From contig JBCFBK010000079.1 of the NCBI GenBank assembly GCA_038562555.1, forward strand, positions 1 to 16,365: DNA of 16,365 nt, given 5' to 3'. Of the stretch, positions 1 to 6,506 are shown in pieces. The notes beneath the pieces were generated by a model. That model saw only the letters and a program-made list of their open reading frames with translations, searched no databases and was not told the origin of the DNA. The translations under genes were made by a program, and so were the position numbers. The DNA is from JBCFBK01 sp038562555. GTDB taxonomy: Bacteria > Bacteroidota > Bacteroidia > Bacteroidales > Prolixibacteraceae. Numbering within the stretch: position 1 is the stretch's first letter; each line of letters begins with the position of its first letter.

Positions 1-414
1 GAGTGGATAAAAATGGCAGACGACGGCGATCACTTCCGCCTGACTTTCGACCAGCCCGGCACCTGGAGCCAGAAATACAACCTGGTATGGGACAAACTGT
101 TAAAGCTCGGCATTTTCCCGGACGAAGTGGCACAAAAAGAAGTGGCGTATTATCTGACCAAACAGAATAAATACGGCCTGCCGCTCGACAACAGGAAAAC
201 GTATACGAAGGCTGACTGGATTGTCTGGACCGCCACACTGGCAAACAATACAGCAACCTTTCAGCAATTTATCGATCCGCTTTACACTTTTGTTACCGAA
301 ACGCCCGACCGCGTCCCCATGTCCGACTGGTACGAAACCACTGATGCCACACAGGTCGGCTTTCAGGCCCGTTCAGTCGTAGGAGGGTATTTTATTAAAA
401 TGCTGGAAAAATAA
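1..414 (+). CDS. Glutaminase-A-like protein (DUF4965/DUF1793 family), 3' end only
   Basis: The reading frame is open from base 1 and ends at TAA 412-414, so this is the C-terminal ~137 residues of a gene that starts left of the window. The ATG at 13 is internal, because codons for E-W-I-K precede it in frame. The fragment has motifs I associate with the C-terminal alpha-helical toroid domain of fungal GtaA-like glutaminases and their many Bacteroidota relatives: W-S-Q-K-Y-N-L-V-W-D, the N-K-Y-G-L-P-L-D-N-R segment, a T-K-A-D-W segment, V-P-M-S-D-W-Y, and a final G-F-Q-A-R-S-V-V-G-G. Full-length members are usually exported and around 650-850 residues. The substrate is uncertain: many bacterial members are only annotated 'glutaminase family' and may act on other amides or on glycans. 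A terminator follows at 437-477. Confidence 0.85.
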   Translation, partial: EWIKMADDGDHFRLTFDQPGTWSQKYNLVWDKLLKLGIFPDEVAQKEVAYYLTKQNKYGLPLDNRKTYTKADWIVWTATLANNTATFQQFIDPLYTFVTETPDRVPMSDWYETTDATQVGFQARSVVGGYFIKMLEK

Positions 415-436
415 CTCCGGCAAACTCAAAGGATCG

Positions 437-477
437 ACCATCCACAACCCATATAAAAGGGCTGTGGATGGTTTTTT
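437..477 (+). terminator. Intrinsic terminator after the glutaminase-like gene
   Basis: The arms at 438-450 (CCATCCACAACCC) and 459-471 (GGGCTGTGGATGG) pair over 12 of 13 positions, with one A/C mismatch and the 8-base loop ATATAAAA. A run of six T follows at 472-477. It lies 23 bases after the plus-strand stop. The minus-strand symporter ends at 490 and converges on it, but the minus-strand reading lacks an equally good T tract, so it serves the plus strand best. Confidence 0.85.
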
Positions 478-489
478 AATAAAATATCC

Positions 490-2190
490 TTAATGGATCG
501 TAATATCGTGCGCCTCACCGGCTCCCCTGGGCAAACGAATGCTTTCGGTCAATTCCTGTATCTCCGCAGGGACCGGAGGTGTATACCTGGAAACCACGAT
601 CGAAACCATGAAGTTCAATGCCATGCCCAGGGCACCGATCCCTTCGGGCGAGATCCCGAACCAAAATCCCTCGCTGGTTCCCGGTCCTCCCAACTGAGAC
701 GTGAAATACAGAATATAAGCGGCCGTAAAAAGAATCCCGGCAATCATTCCGGCCATAGCTCCTTCCCGGTTCATCCGTTTATCAAAGATGCCAAGAACAA
801 TTGCCGGAAAGAACGATGAAGCAGCCAGCCCAAAGGCAAGCGCCACCACCTGGGCAACAAATCCCGGCGGATGAAGGCCCGCCAGCCCTGCTGCAAAAAC
901 CGCAACCGCGATACTGATCCGGGCAGCCCAAAGCTCGCCTCTTTCGGAAATATCGGGCTTCAGATACTTTTTCAGTAAATCATGAGAAATGGAGGTTGAG
1001 ATTACCAGCAACAGGCCGGCAGCGGTAGAAAGGGCCGCAGCAAGTCCTCCGGCAACAACCAGCGCCACCACCCAACCCGGTAATCCCGCTATTTCAGGAT
1101 TGGCAAGCACCATAATATCCTGGTCGATGGTCAGTTCATTGCGCCTGGCATCGGCCAGATACTGAATCTTCCCGTCACCGTTCTTGTCGGTAAAGGCCAG
1201 CAAGCCGGTATTTTCCCAATTCGTAAACCAGTCGGGAACTCCGGCATAGGGCTTTTCTGCAACCGTATTGATCAGATTGGTGCGCCCGAAAGCAGCCACG
1301 GCGGGGGCGGTTGTATAGAGCAAGGCAATGAATAACAAAGCCCAGCCTGCCGAAGTACGCGCATCCCTCACCCTGGGCACTGTAAAAAAACGAACGATGA
1401 CATGCGGCAATCCGGCCGTGCCAAACATTAAAGCTGCGGTGATGCAAAACATATTGACCAGACTGTTCTTACCCAGGGCCGTATATTCGGCAAATCCAAG
1501 ATCTGCTGAAAGCTGATTCAATTTTTCCAGCAGATAAACCCCGTCCCTGCCCTTACTGCCGAAACCCACTTGTGGAACCGGGTTTCCGGTCATATGAAGT
1601 GAAATAAAAATGGCCGGGACCGTAAAGGCAAAAATCAAAACGCAGTATTGTGCCACCTGCGTATAGGTAATCCCTTTCATACCGCCCAGCACGGCATAAA
1701 AAAAGACGATCCCGATACCAATGAGCACGCCGTTTTCAAAAGAAACATTCAGGAAACGGGCAAATGCTACCCCTACTCCTTTCATTTGCCCGACTACATA
1801 GGTAAACGAAACAAAAAGCGCACAAATAAGCGCTACCAGCCGGGCGTTACGCGAATAATATCGTTCACCGATGAAATCAGGAACCGTATACTTCCCAAAC
1901 TTCCGCAGATAAGGAGCAAGAAGCAGGGCAAGCAGAACATACCCCCCCGTCCAGCCCATCAGGTACTGGGCGCCGCGAAATCCCATAAAGGAGATCAGCC
2001 CGGCCATCGATAAAAACGAAGCAGCCGACATCCAGTCGGCAGCAGTCGCCATTCCGTTAACAACAGGATGCACGCCGCCCCCCGCCACATAAAACTCCTG
2101 CGTGGAGCCGGCACGAGACCAGATGGCCACAAGAATATAAATCAGGAAGGTTGCCCCTACCAACACATAAGTCCAAAGTTGCGTATCCAT
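490..2190 (-). CDS. Sodium:solute symporter, VC_2705-like (acetate-type) subfamily
   Basis: This is a predicted inner-membrane sodium-coupled transporter of the SSS family, about 566 residues with roughly 13 membrane segments. It opens with an N-terminal helix and then the S-T-Q-E-F-Y-V-A-G-G-G segment typical of the ActP-like branch. It also has A-A-D-W-M-S-A-A-S-F and the late G-L-A-A-A-L-S-T-A-A-G-L-L-L-V-I-S-T-S-I-S-H-D-L segment, whose serines and threonines form the second sodium site in this family. A polar loop near residues 312-370 carries D-K-N-G-D-G. The pairing with a DUF4212 small subunit places it in the VC_2705-type subfamily, usually assigned to acetate or other small carboxylates; the substrate here is inferred. 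I chose ATG 2190, four bases after the upstream stop, over TTG 2214 or ATG 2211, which would overlap that gene. Neither choice has a Shine-Dalgarno sequence. Confidence 0.9.
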   Translation of the reverse strand: MDTQLWTYVLVGATFLIYILVAIWSRAGSTQEFYVAGGGVHPVVNGMATAADWMSAASFLSMAGLISFMGFRGAQYLMGWTGGYVLLALLLAPYLRKFGKYTVPDFIGERYYSRNARLVALICALFVSFTYVVGQMKGVGVAFARFLNVSFENGVLIGIGIVFFYAVLGGMKGITYTQVAQYCVLIFAFTVPAIFISLHMTGNPVPQVGFGSKGRDGVYLLEKLNQLSADLGFAEYTALGKNSLVNMFCITAALMFGTAGLPHVIVRFFTVPRVRDARTSAGWALLFIALLYTTAPAVAAFGRTNLINTVAEKPYAGVPDWFTNWENTGLLAFTDKNGDGKIQYLADARRNELTIDQDIMVLANPEIAGLPGWVVALVVAGGLAAALSTAAGLLLVISTSISHDLLKKYLKPDISERGELWAARISIAVAVFAAGLAGLHPPGFVAQVVALAFGLAASSFFPAIVLGIFDKRMNREGAMAGMIAGILFTAAYILYFTSQLGGPGTSEGFWFGISPEGIGALGMALNFMVSIVVSRYTPPVPAEIQELTESIRLPRGAGEAHDITIH

Positions 2191-2194
2191 AAGG

Positions 2195-2455
2195 TTATTT
2201 TTCGTCAACATCAAAAGCCCTGTCGAGCCGGTTCATCAAAAAGACATAGATAAAAATCAGCACCACGAATACGTAAATTGACCCCTGTTGCGCAAACCAG
2301 AATCCCAACGGAAATCCCGCCAGATGAAAGTGGTTTAAAAATTCAGCAAACAAGATGCCGGCACCATAAGAAATAATAAACCAAACCGACAAAAGAGCGG
2401 CCAAATATTTCAGGTTCTTTTTCCAGTATTGTTTCCTGCTGTCATTCATGGGCAT
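2195..2455 (-). CDS. DUF4212 small subunit of the sodium:solute symporter
   Basis: This 86-residue protein has two predicted membrane helices, roughly residues 15-38 and 52-73. They are joined by a short loop with G-F-P-L-G-F-W-F-A-Q-Q-G-S, the hallmark stretch of DUF4212 (the 'symporter small subunit' family). The family is almost always encoded immediately before a VC_2705-type symporter, as here, and is thought to be a partner or assembly subunit; the exact role is unknown. The C-terminal tail N-R-L-D-R-A-F-D-V is also family-typical. ATG 2455 and ATG 2449 are both possible starts, two codons apart, and neither has a Shine-Dalgarno sequence. The stop at 2197-2195 lies four bases before the symporter start, so the two are probably co-translated. 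Confidence 0.9.
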   Translation of the reverse strand: MPMNDSRKQYWKKNLKYLAALLSVWFIISYGAGILFAEFLNHFHLAGFPLGFWFAQQGSIYVFVVLIFIYVFLMNRLDRAFDVDEK

Positions 2456-2629
2456 CAGCGATTTTCCGGCCGGATAAGCCGGTATTGTTATTTTTATTTA
2501 AACCACATCTAAATAAATGCAATAAAAAATAAAAAATGAGCAAAAACAAGCCCTTTCACACCTCAAAAATATGTTTTAGAGGCATATTTGATTATTCAGG
2601 CTCGTCTCTGACGTTCGCGTATCCAAACC

Positions 2630-2646
2630 ACGGGATCACATCCCGT
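2630..2646. repeat. Perfect 7-bp inverted repeat, possible operator or small hairpin
   Basis: ACGGGAT, the spacer CAC, then ATCCCGT. The arms match perfectly. There is no T tract after it in either direction, so it is not a terminator. Its place between two divergent operons would suit a dimeric regulator's binding site, but a 7-bp palindrome can arise by chance. Confidence 0.35.
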
Positions 2647-2802
2647 CACGGATTTCACTAATTTATAACCATTCTTTTTCTGCCAGCCCCGAAACGCATG
2701 ATTTTTTTTAGTTTATTTGTTATGTTCAAGGAGGGATGCTAATCTGAATATGCTGTTAAGATCTTTCAGGGGTAAACTGCAACTCAGCCAACGGGAGGGA
2801 AC

Positions 2803-2830
2803 GAAACCGGCCTTTGAGGTCACTGACGTC
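2803..2830 (+). promoter_or_regulatory. Possible ECF-type promoter upstream of the PrsW gene
   Basis: GAAACC at 2803-2808 and CGTC at 2827-2830 (followed by TAA) resemble the -35 GAAAC and -10 CGTC elements of many ECF sigma promoters. The spacer is 18 bases, a little longer than the usual 16-17. If used, the transcript would start near 2840, about 14 bases before the PrsW start. It matters because an ECF sigma factor is encoded two genes downstream. The match could be chance. Confidence 0.25.
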
Positions 2831-2849
2831 TAAATGGGAAATATATTTG
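2813..2849 (+). promoter_or_regulatory. Possible housekeeping Bacteroidota promoter (TTTG / TAnnTTTG)
   Basis: TATATTTG at 2842-2849 matches the -7 consensus TAnnTTTG. TTTG at 2813-2816 could be the -33 element, but the 25-base spacing is longer than usual. A transcript from here would begin within a few bases of ATG 2854 and be nearly leaderless. This is an alternative to the ECF-type candidate overlapping it. Confidence 0.3.
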
Positions 2850-2853
2850 TAAT

Positions 2854-3843
2854 ATGGAAGCTGTGTTAAGCCTTTTTCCTGTTACACTCTTTTTGGTCTT
2901 TCTGTTCCTGCTTGACAGCTTTAAGCTTGTGATCAGGAAATATCTTTTTGGTGCGATCTTGTGGGGCATGCTCAGTGCTCTTCTGGCCTATTATCTGAAT
3001 ACATTTATCCTGGAACTTACAAAAATTCAGTTCCTTACCCTCTCGCGATACTTTGCGCCCGGCATAGAAGAAATCCTCAAATCGGCCTTTATTTTTCTGA
3101 TGCTCGGGCGAAAACGCATCGGCTTCATGATTGATGCCGCGATTTATGGTTTTGCCGTTGGCGCCGGTTTCGCTTTGGTTGAAAATGTTTTCTATCTCCG
3201 GTCGACCGGCGATCCCAACCTGTGGATCTGGATCATCCGTGGCTTCGGAACAGCTTTCATGCACGGCGGATGCACCTCCCTGACCGCGGTAATTCTGATC
3301 GCCGGTAAAAGCCGCAGCAGGTTCAATCCGGGCATTATACTGACCGCCCTGCTGGCCGCATATGGCATCCATGCCGCTTTCAATCATTTCTACGTCGACC
3401 CGGTGGCACAGACATTCGGCATTATCATACTTTTGCCTGTCATTTTTATCCTTATTTTCAGGTATAATGAAAAACAACTTCAAACCTGGCTGGAAATTGA
3501 ATTTAACAGTGAAATCGAATTATTGAATATGATCAACAATGGCCGGTTTCTGGCAACGCGTTCCGGAGAATACATCGCGTCGCTAAAATCACGCTTTCCT
3601 GCCGAAACAATTGTTGACATGTACTGCCTGATCCGGATTTACCTGGAATTATCAATCAAGGCAAAGCGAAACATCATGCTAAAGGAAAGCGGGTTTCCGG
3701 TGATCATTGAAAATGATCTGGAAGCTAAATTAAAGGAACTTATCCAGCTTCGCAGGCAAATCGGAAAAGTGGGAGAATTTACCCTCTCACCCCTCATCAG
3801 AATGAATTACCGGGATCTGTGGAAACTGAATTCATTAAAATGA
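2854..3843 (+). CDS. PrsW-family intramembrane metalloprotease-like protein
   Basis: This 329-residue multi-spanning membrane protein carries the PrsW family motifs inside predicted helices: E-E-I-L-K (E72, E73), E-N-V-F-Y (E110), H137 in F-M-H-G-G and H173 in I-H-A-A-F-N-H. The N-terminal L-L-D-S-F-K-L-V segment is also typical. In Bacillus subtilis, PrsW makes the first cut in the membrane anti-sigma factor RsiW and so frees sigmaW. A soluble, presumably cytoplasmic tail of about 120 residues (from ~206) follows the last helix and looks helical and charged; I do not recognise it. The gene lies 123 bases upstream of an ECF sigma factor and its probable anti-sigma factor, so the anti-sigma factor is the natural candidate substrate (inference). 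ATG 2854 fits the family's N-terminus; there is no Shine-Dalgarno sequence. Confidence 0.85.
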   Translation: MEAVLSLFPVTLFLVFLFLLDSFKLVIRKYLFGAILWGMLSALLAYYLNTFILELTKIQFLTLSRYFAPGIEEILKSAFIFLMLGRKRIGFMIDAAIYGFAVGAGFALVENVFYLRSTGDPNLWIWIIRGFGTAFMHGGCTSLTAVILIAGKSRSRFNPGIILTALLAAYGIHAAFNHFYVDPVAQTFGIIILLPVIFILIFRYNEKQLQTWLEIEFNSEIELLNMINNGRFLATRSGEYIASLKSRFPAETIVDMYCLIRIYLELSIKAKRNIMLKESGFPVIIENDLEAKLKELIQLRRQIGKVGEFTLSPLIRMNYRDLWKLNSLK

Positions 3844-3924
3844 ATCATCGATGAACAATACCAGCCATAATTTTCCCGGAAAAATAATGTATCCGCTGTA
3901 CCAACTTTTCAGGTTCATCGTGAT
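3844..3924 (+). repeat. Widely spaced inverted repeat before the sigma factor gene
   Basis: ATCATCGATGAAC (3844-3856) can pair with GTTCATCGTGAT (3913-3924). There is a perfect 8-bp core, CGATGAAC/GTTCATCG, plus a further ATCA/TGAT after one bulged T, with 56 bases between the cores. It sits directly after the PrsW stop and before the sigma start at 3967, so it could act as a transcript structure or a paired operator. It may also be chance. Confidence 0.35.
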
Positions 3925-3966
3925 AATTAGATCAACATGCCCGCCGACTGGTTTTAAAGTGGAAAG

Positions 3967-4515
3967 ATGGACGAACAACAGATCATAGCCGGCATCCTGG
4001 CGGGAAATGTTGACCGGTATAAGCTGCTGGTGGAAAAGTATCAGAATCCTGTTTTCAGGGTGATCCTGCGCATTACCGGCAGTCCCGAAGATGCCGGAGA
4101 GTTGACACAGGATGTTTTCGTAAAGGCATACGAATCGCTTGGGCAGTACAAACCGGGATATAAATTTTTTAGCTGGATTTACCGGATTGCGATTAACAGT
4201 GCATTATTGTTTATGAAACGTAAGAAGACCTTTTTGGAACTTGACAGGATACCTGACCAGCTTTTAATGCGGTCAGAAACGGAACCCGACTACGAAAGCC
4301 GCGACCGGCTGTTGAACCTGATGATCGGCAGGCTTCATGAGCATCACAAGTCGGTGGTTCTCCTGAAATATTATGCCAATTTGTCTTATGCGGAAATTGC
4401 TGCAACATTGGATTTACCTGAAAAAACTGTGAAATCAAGACTATTTGACGCCCGGAAGATACTTCGGGACCGGCTATTGAAGACAGATTTTTTCCCGTTT
4501 ACCCAGTATAATTAG
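3967..4515 (+). CDS. ECF-family RNA polymerase sigma factor
   Basis: This 182-residue protein has only the two domains expected of an extracytoplasmic-function sigma factor. Region 2 (about residues 17-85) includes Y-Q-N-P-V-F-R-V-I-L-R, the acidic E-D-A-G-E-L-T-Q-D-V-F-V-K-A-Y segment that binds core polymerase, and F-F-S-W-I-Y-R-I-A-I-N. Region 4 (about 118-170) has a helix-turn-helix: L-S-Y-A-E-I-A-A-T-L-D-L-P-E-K-T-V-K-S-R-L-F-D-A-R. A short acidic linker joins them. The length is normal for the family. The stop is two bases before the start of the probable anti-sigma gene, so the two are surely co-transcribed and likely coupled in translation. The promoters it recognises cannot be told from this sequence. 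Confidence 0.95.
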   Translation: MDEQQIIAGILAGNVDRYKLLVEKYQNPVFRVILRITGSPEDAGELTQDVFVKAYESLGQYKPGYKFFSWIYRIAINSALLFMKRKKTFLELDRIPDQLLMRSETEPDYESRDRLLNLMIGRLHEHHKSVVLLKYYANLSYAEIAATLDLPEKTVKSRLFDARKILRDRLLKTDFFPFTQYN

Positions 4516-4517
4516 AA

Positions 4518-5294
4518 ATGAAGATGAAAATACCGGGAACAAAAGAGGAATGGATGATTCAGCGCAAATTGGATGGGAATCTCTCTGCGCATGAAGAAGA
4601 ACAATTTAATGACCTTATGAGGAGCTCCGCCGAAGCCCGGAGCTTTTATCAAAGCCTTCTAAACCTGCATCATACGATTAAAAATGATTCCGAAAATATC
4701 CCGGACATTGACGTTTCAACAGTAGTCTTGCAGCGGTTGGAAGAAAATCAGCATGTTCCGGTTCGATCACCCGGGAAAAAAATGAGGCTGTTCCGACCCG
4801 CCAGTCCCCGCACGCTCCTGGCATACGCCGCTATCTTATTAACTGGACTGTTGATTGGCAGTGTAGCGACATATATGACAAAAACAGGTCAACGACCTGC
4901 CCGCAATACCCTGAGCGGAACAATGGCTAAAAATGAAGGGATGGAAGGGTATTATGCTAAAAACGGCACTGAGATTAAAATTCAGAAAACAGAACATGGG
5001 AATTTCAGATTGCTTACTTTTGCACTCGCTACGGACGACACCATTCATGTTACGATTAACGGCGAGGGAGATAAGCTGGATAAAGAACAAGTGTTACTGC
5101 TCTTTTCGGAAGGGATATTTCAGTTCATGGCCGGCAATGACAAAAGCCTGGGCTATCGGTGCAGTGGTAAGCATATTTTCCAAATAACCGACGAGAGATT
5201 GATTAAATCGATGAATATCAGCTTTTCCCGAAATAATGAAATTTTTTATGAATTAAATCCGAAAAAAACATCAACGTTTTCACCAACTTTCTGA
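4518..5294 (+). CDS. Probable membrane-spanning anti-sigma factor
   Basis: This 258-residue single-pass protein is encoded two bases after the ECF sigma gene. The N-terminal ~50 residues (W-M-I-Q-R-K-L-D-G-N-L-S followed by an acidic helix) match the short helical pattern L-D-G-x-L-S-x-x-E at the start of many anti-sigma factors. The zinc-binding H-x3-C-x2-C motif is absent: there is no cysteine in the cytoplasmic part. A basic linker precedes one membrane helix at about 99-119. The remaining ~140 residues should lie in the periplasm; they look beta-rich and I do not recognise a fold. Position and topology support a role holding the sigma factor inactive at the membrane until proteolysis releases it. 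The adjacent PrsW homologue is a candidate site-1 protease. This role is inferred, as the N-terminal similarity is short. Confidence 0.75.
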   Translation: MKMKIPGTKEEWMIQRKLDGNLSAHEEEQFNDLMRSSAEARSFYQSLLNLHHTIKNDSENIPDIDVSTVVLQRLEENQHVPVRSPGKKMRLFRPASPRTLLAYAAILLTGLLIGSVATYMTKTGQRPARNTLSGTMAKNEGMEGYYAKNGTEIKIQKTEHGNFRLLTFALATDDTIHVTINGEGDKLDKEQVLLLFSEGIFQFMAGNDKSLGYRCSGKHIFQITDERLIKSMNISFSRNNEIFYELNPKKTSTFSPTF

Positions 5295-5342
5295 TGATTG
5301 GTGAATAATTCAAATACGAAAAACCTTTAAAAACTCATAATC

Positions 5343-6488
5343 ATGAAAAAAAGAACCAATCTGCTAATCGTATCTGCTATTGTGTTGGCGCTGATCGTCG
5401 GGTTCGTGATCGGCCTTTCGGTCGAGTATCCCCGGATCGATGGGAGGGGTGTTTCAGGAACCATTGGAAAAGTAAAGAATTACCGGAATACTAAAGCGAC
5501 AGAAGCTGATATTGAGTTAAAAAATGACCTGGTCGCCGATACAGCCATGTTAAGCGCAATCAGGAATTACATGACCTTCCATTATGTGAAGCTTGTTAAA
5601 TGGGGCGAGAACATCGATTTTGCTCTAAGGGAAGCTCTTGCCAACGAGGCATTCAAGAATCAAAATGCGAGCCAGATTTCGGCACTTGATAATTACGGGA
5701 AACTTCTGGCTGCTGCCCGGCAAAATTTGCTTATGACGGTCATGATCTGCCGGTCGGCCGACGAAGCCAGCCCAGCATTACTTCGTCGATCAATCATTCA
5801 GGCGAATAACTCGATTGCTCAGGTAAACTACGGCAGCAAAAAGGTAATCAGTTTCATTGATGCCCTGGATGCATTCATTCAGGAAAAAGGCACCGCCGCC
5901 CATCCGGAGCTGAATAAGGCACATGACCTGCTGTCCATAAATCAGGTGGGAGCTTCCCTGCTGACAAACGACAAAGTTGTGCTGAAATACTTTGATAAAA
6001 AGAGATTATACAGCAAAGATCTAAAGTCGCCTGGGACTGACACAAAAGAAATTGTCATGCGCGACATGGAAAGCTTAGCTGTGGCCGACATAGAGACCCT
6101 GGGTTTTCTTGATGCTGAACAATTAGGAATGTGGGATCAGGAAAAACTGGGCCTTCTGGACGTTGATAATCTTGGAGGTATAGGTGCCCTGGATTCCGAA
6201 CAACTGGCCGGGTTAGTCATTTCAGATTCGGAGAAATTGGGGGGAATCGAGCTTCTTGATGCAGAACAACTGGGCAGAATCATGGATGCCGAAAACCTGG
6301 GATTAAAGGATGGAGAGAACCTGGGCATGGTTGCCGACGCTGAAAAACTCGGCATTGGTTTTTTCGATGCTGAAAAGCTGGGCAGCTTATGGGATGCTGA
6401 AAAGCTGGGCACGGGCTTCACGGACTCGGAAAAACTCGGTACGTTCATGGATAAAGAAAGTCTGGGTATACCCGGATACTTTGAGTAA
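5343..6488 (+). CDS. Membrane-anchored protein with C-terminal D-A-E-K-L-G repeats
   Basis: This is a 381-residue protein of unknown function. Residues 7-26 form a hydrophobic anchor or uncleaved signal. Residues ~55-220 look helical and match no family I know. From about residue 241 to 375 there are some 14 short repeats of the form D-[AS]-E-[KQN]-L-G followed by two to five mostly hydrophobic or glycine residues; the unit length drifts between 8 and 11. The repeats end near G-I-P-G-Y-F-E at the C-terminus. The rest of the protein should be periplasmic. The gene starts 48 bases after the anti-sigma gene and 18 bases before the metalloprotease gene, inside the sigma-factor run. Its repeat could form a stacked solenoid or a binding surface, but that is speculation. 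Confidence 0.8.
   Translation: MKKRTNLLIVSAIVLALIVGFVIGLSVEYPRIDGRGVSGTIGKVKNYRNTKATEADIELKNDLVADTAMLSAIRNYMTFHYVKLVKWGENIDFALREALANEAFKNQNASQISALDNYGKLLAAARQNLLMTVMICRSADEASPALLRRSIIQANNSIAQVNYGSKKVISFIDALDAFIQEKGTAAHPELNKAHDLLSINQVGASLLTNDKVVLKYFDKKRLYSKDLKSPGTDTKEIVMRDMESLAVADIETLGFLDAEQLGMWDQEKLGLLDVDNLGGIGALDSEQLAGLVISDSEKLGGIELLDAEQLGRIMDAENLGLKDGENLGMVADAEKLGIGFFDAEKLGSLWDAEKLGTGFTDSEKLGTFMDKESLGIPGYFE
6063..6467 (+). repeat. Tandem D-A-E-K-L-G coding repeats, 24-33-base units
   Basis: The region codes for residues ~241-375 of the membrane-anchored protein. Most units are diverged at the DNA level. Two near the 3' end share 19 identical bases starting with GATGCTGAAAAGC, at 6366-6384 and 6393-6411, exactly 27 bases (nine codons) apart, which points to a recent in-frame duplication of a unit. 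All spacings keep the reading frame. Confidence 0.85.
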
Positions 6489-6506
6489 CCGGATAATTAC
6501 TCCAAC

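Larger units (their letters stand above)
2456..2853. other. 398-bp divergent intergenic region, no gene seen
   Basis: This is the shared upstream region of the minus-strand symporter operon and the plus-strand PrsW gene. I see no credible coding frame. It is AT-rich at 2490-2560. It holds two inverted repeats: AAATATG/CATATTT at 2567-2573 and 2583-2589, and ACGGGAT-CAC-ATCCCGT at 2630-2646. A minus-strand match to the Bacteroidota -7 element (TATTTTTG, bases 2571-2564) could drive the symporter operon, but I found no partner -33 box at the usual distance. Plus-strand promoter candidates near 2803-2849 are listed separately. Confidence 0.6.

Noticed and set aside
493..819. 108-codon plus-strand frame after the first terminator
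   Set aside because: It is the complement of the symporter's C-terminal coding sequence; the minus-strand frame is clearly the real one.
2190..2214. Upstream symporter starts (TTG 2214, ATG 2211)
   Set aside because: They would overlap the DUF4212 gene by up to 20 bases and add a polar stretch unlike the family's N-terminus. ATG 2190 follows the upstream stop by four bases.
2866..3483. 205-codon minus-strand frame
   Set aside because: It lies entirely within the PrsW gene on the other strand, which has clear family motifs. The antisense product resembles nothing.
6137..6448. 103-codon minus-strand frame with regular P-S-F-S-A-S repeats
   Set aside because: It is the antisense shadow of the D-A-E-K-L-G repeats. 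The repetitive look comes only from the real gene on the plus strand.
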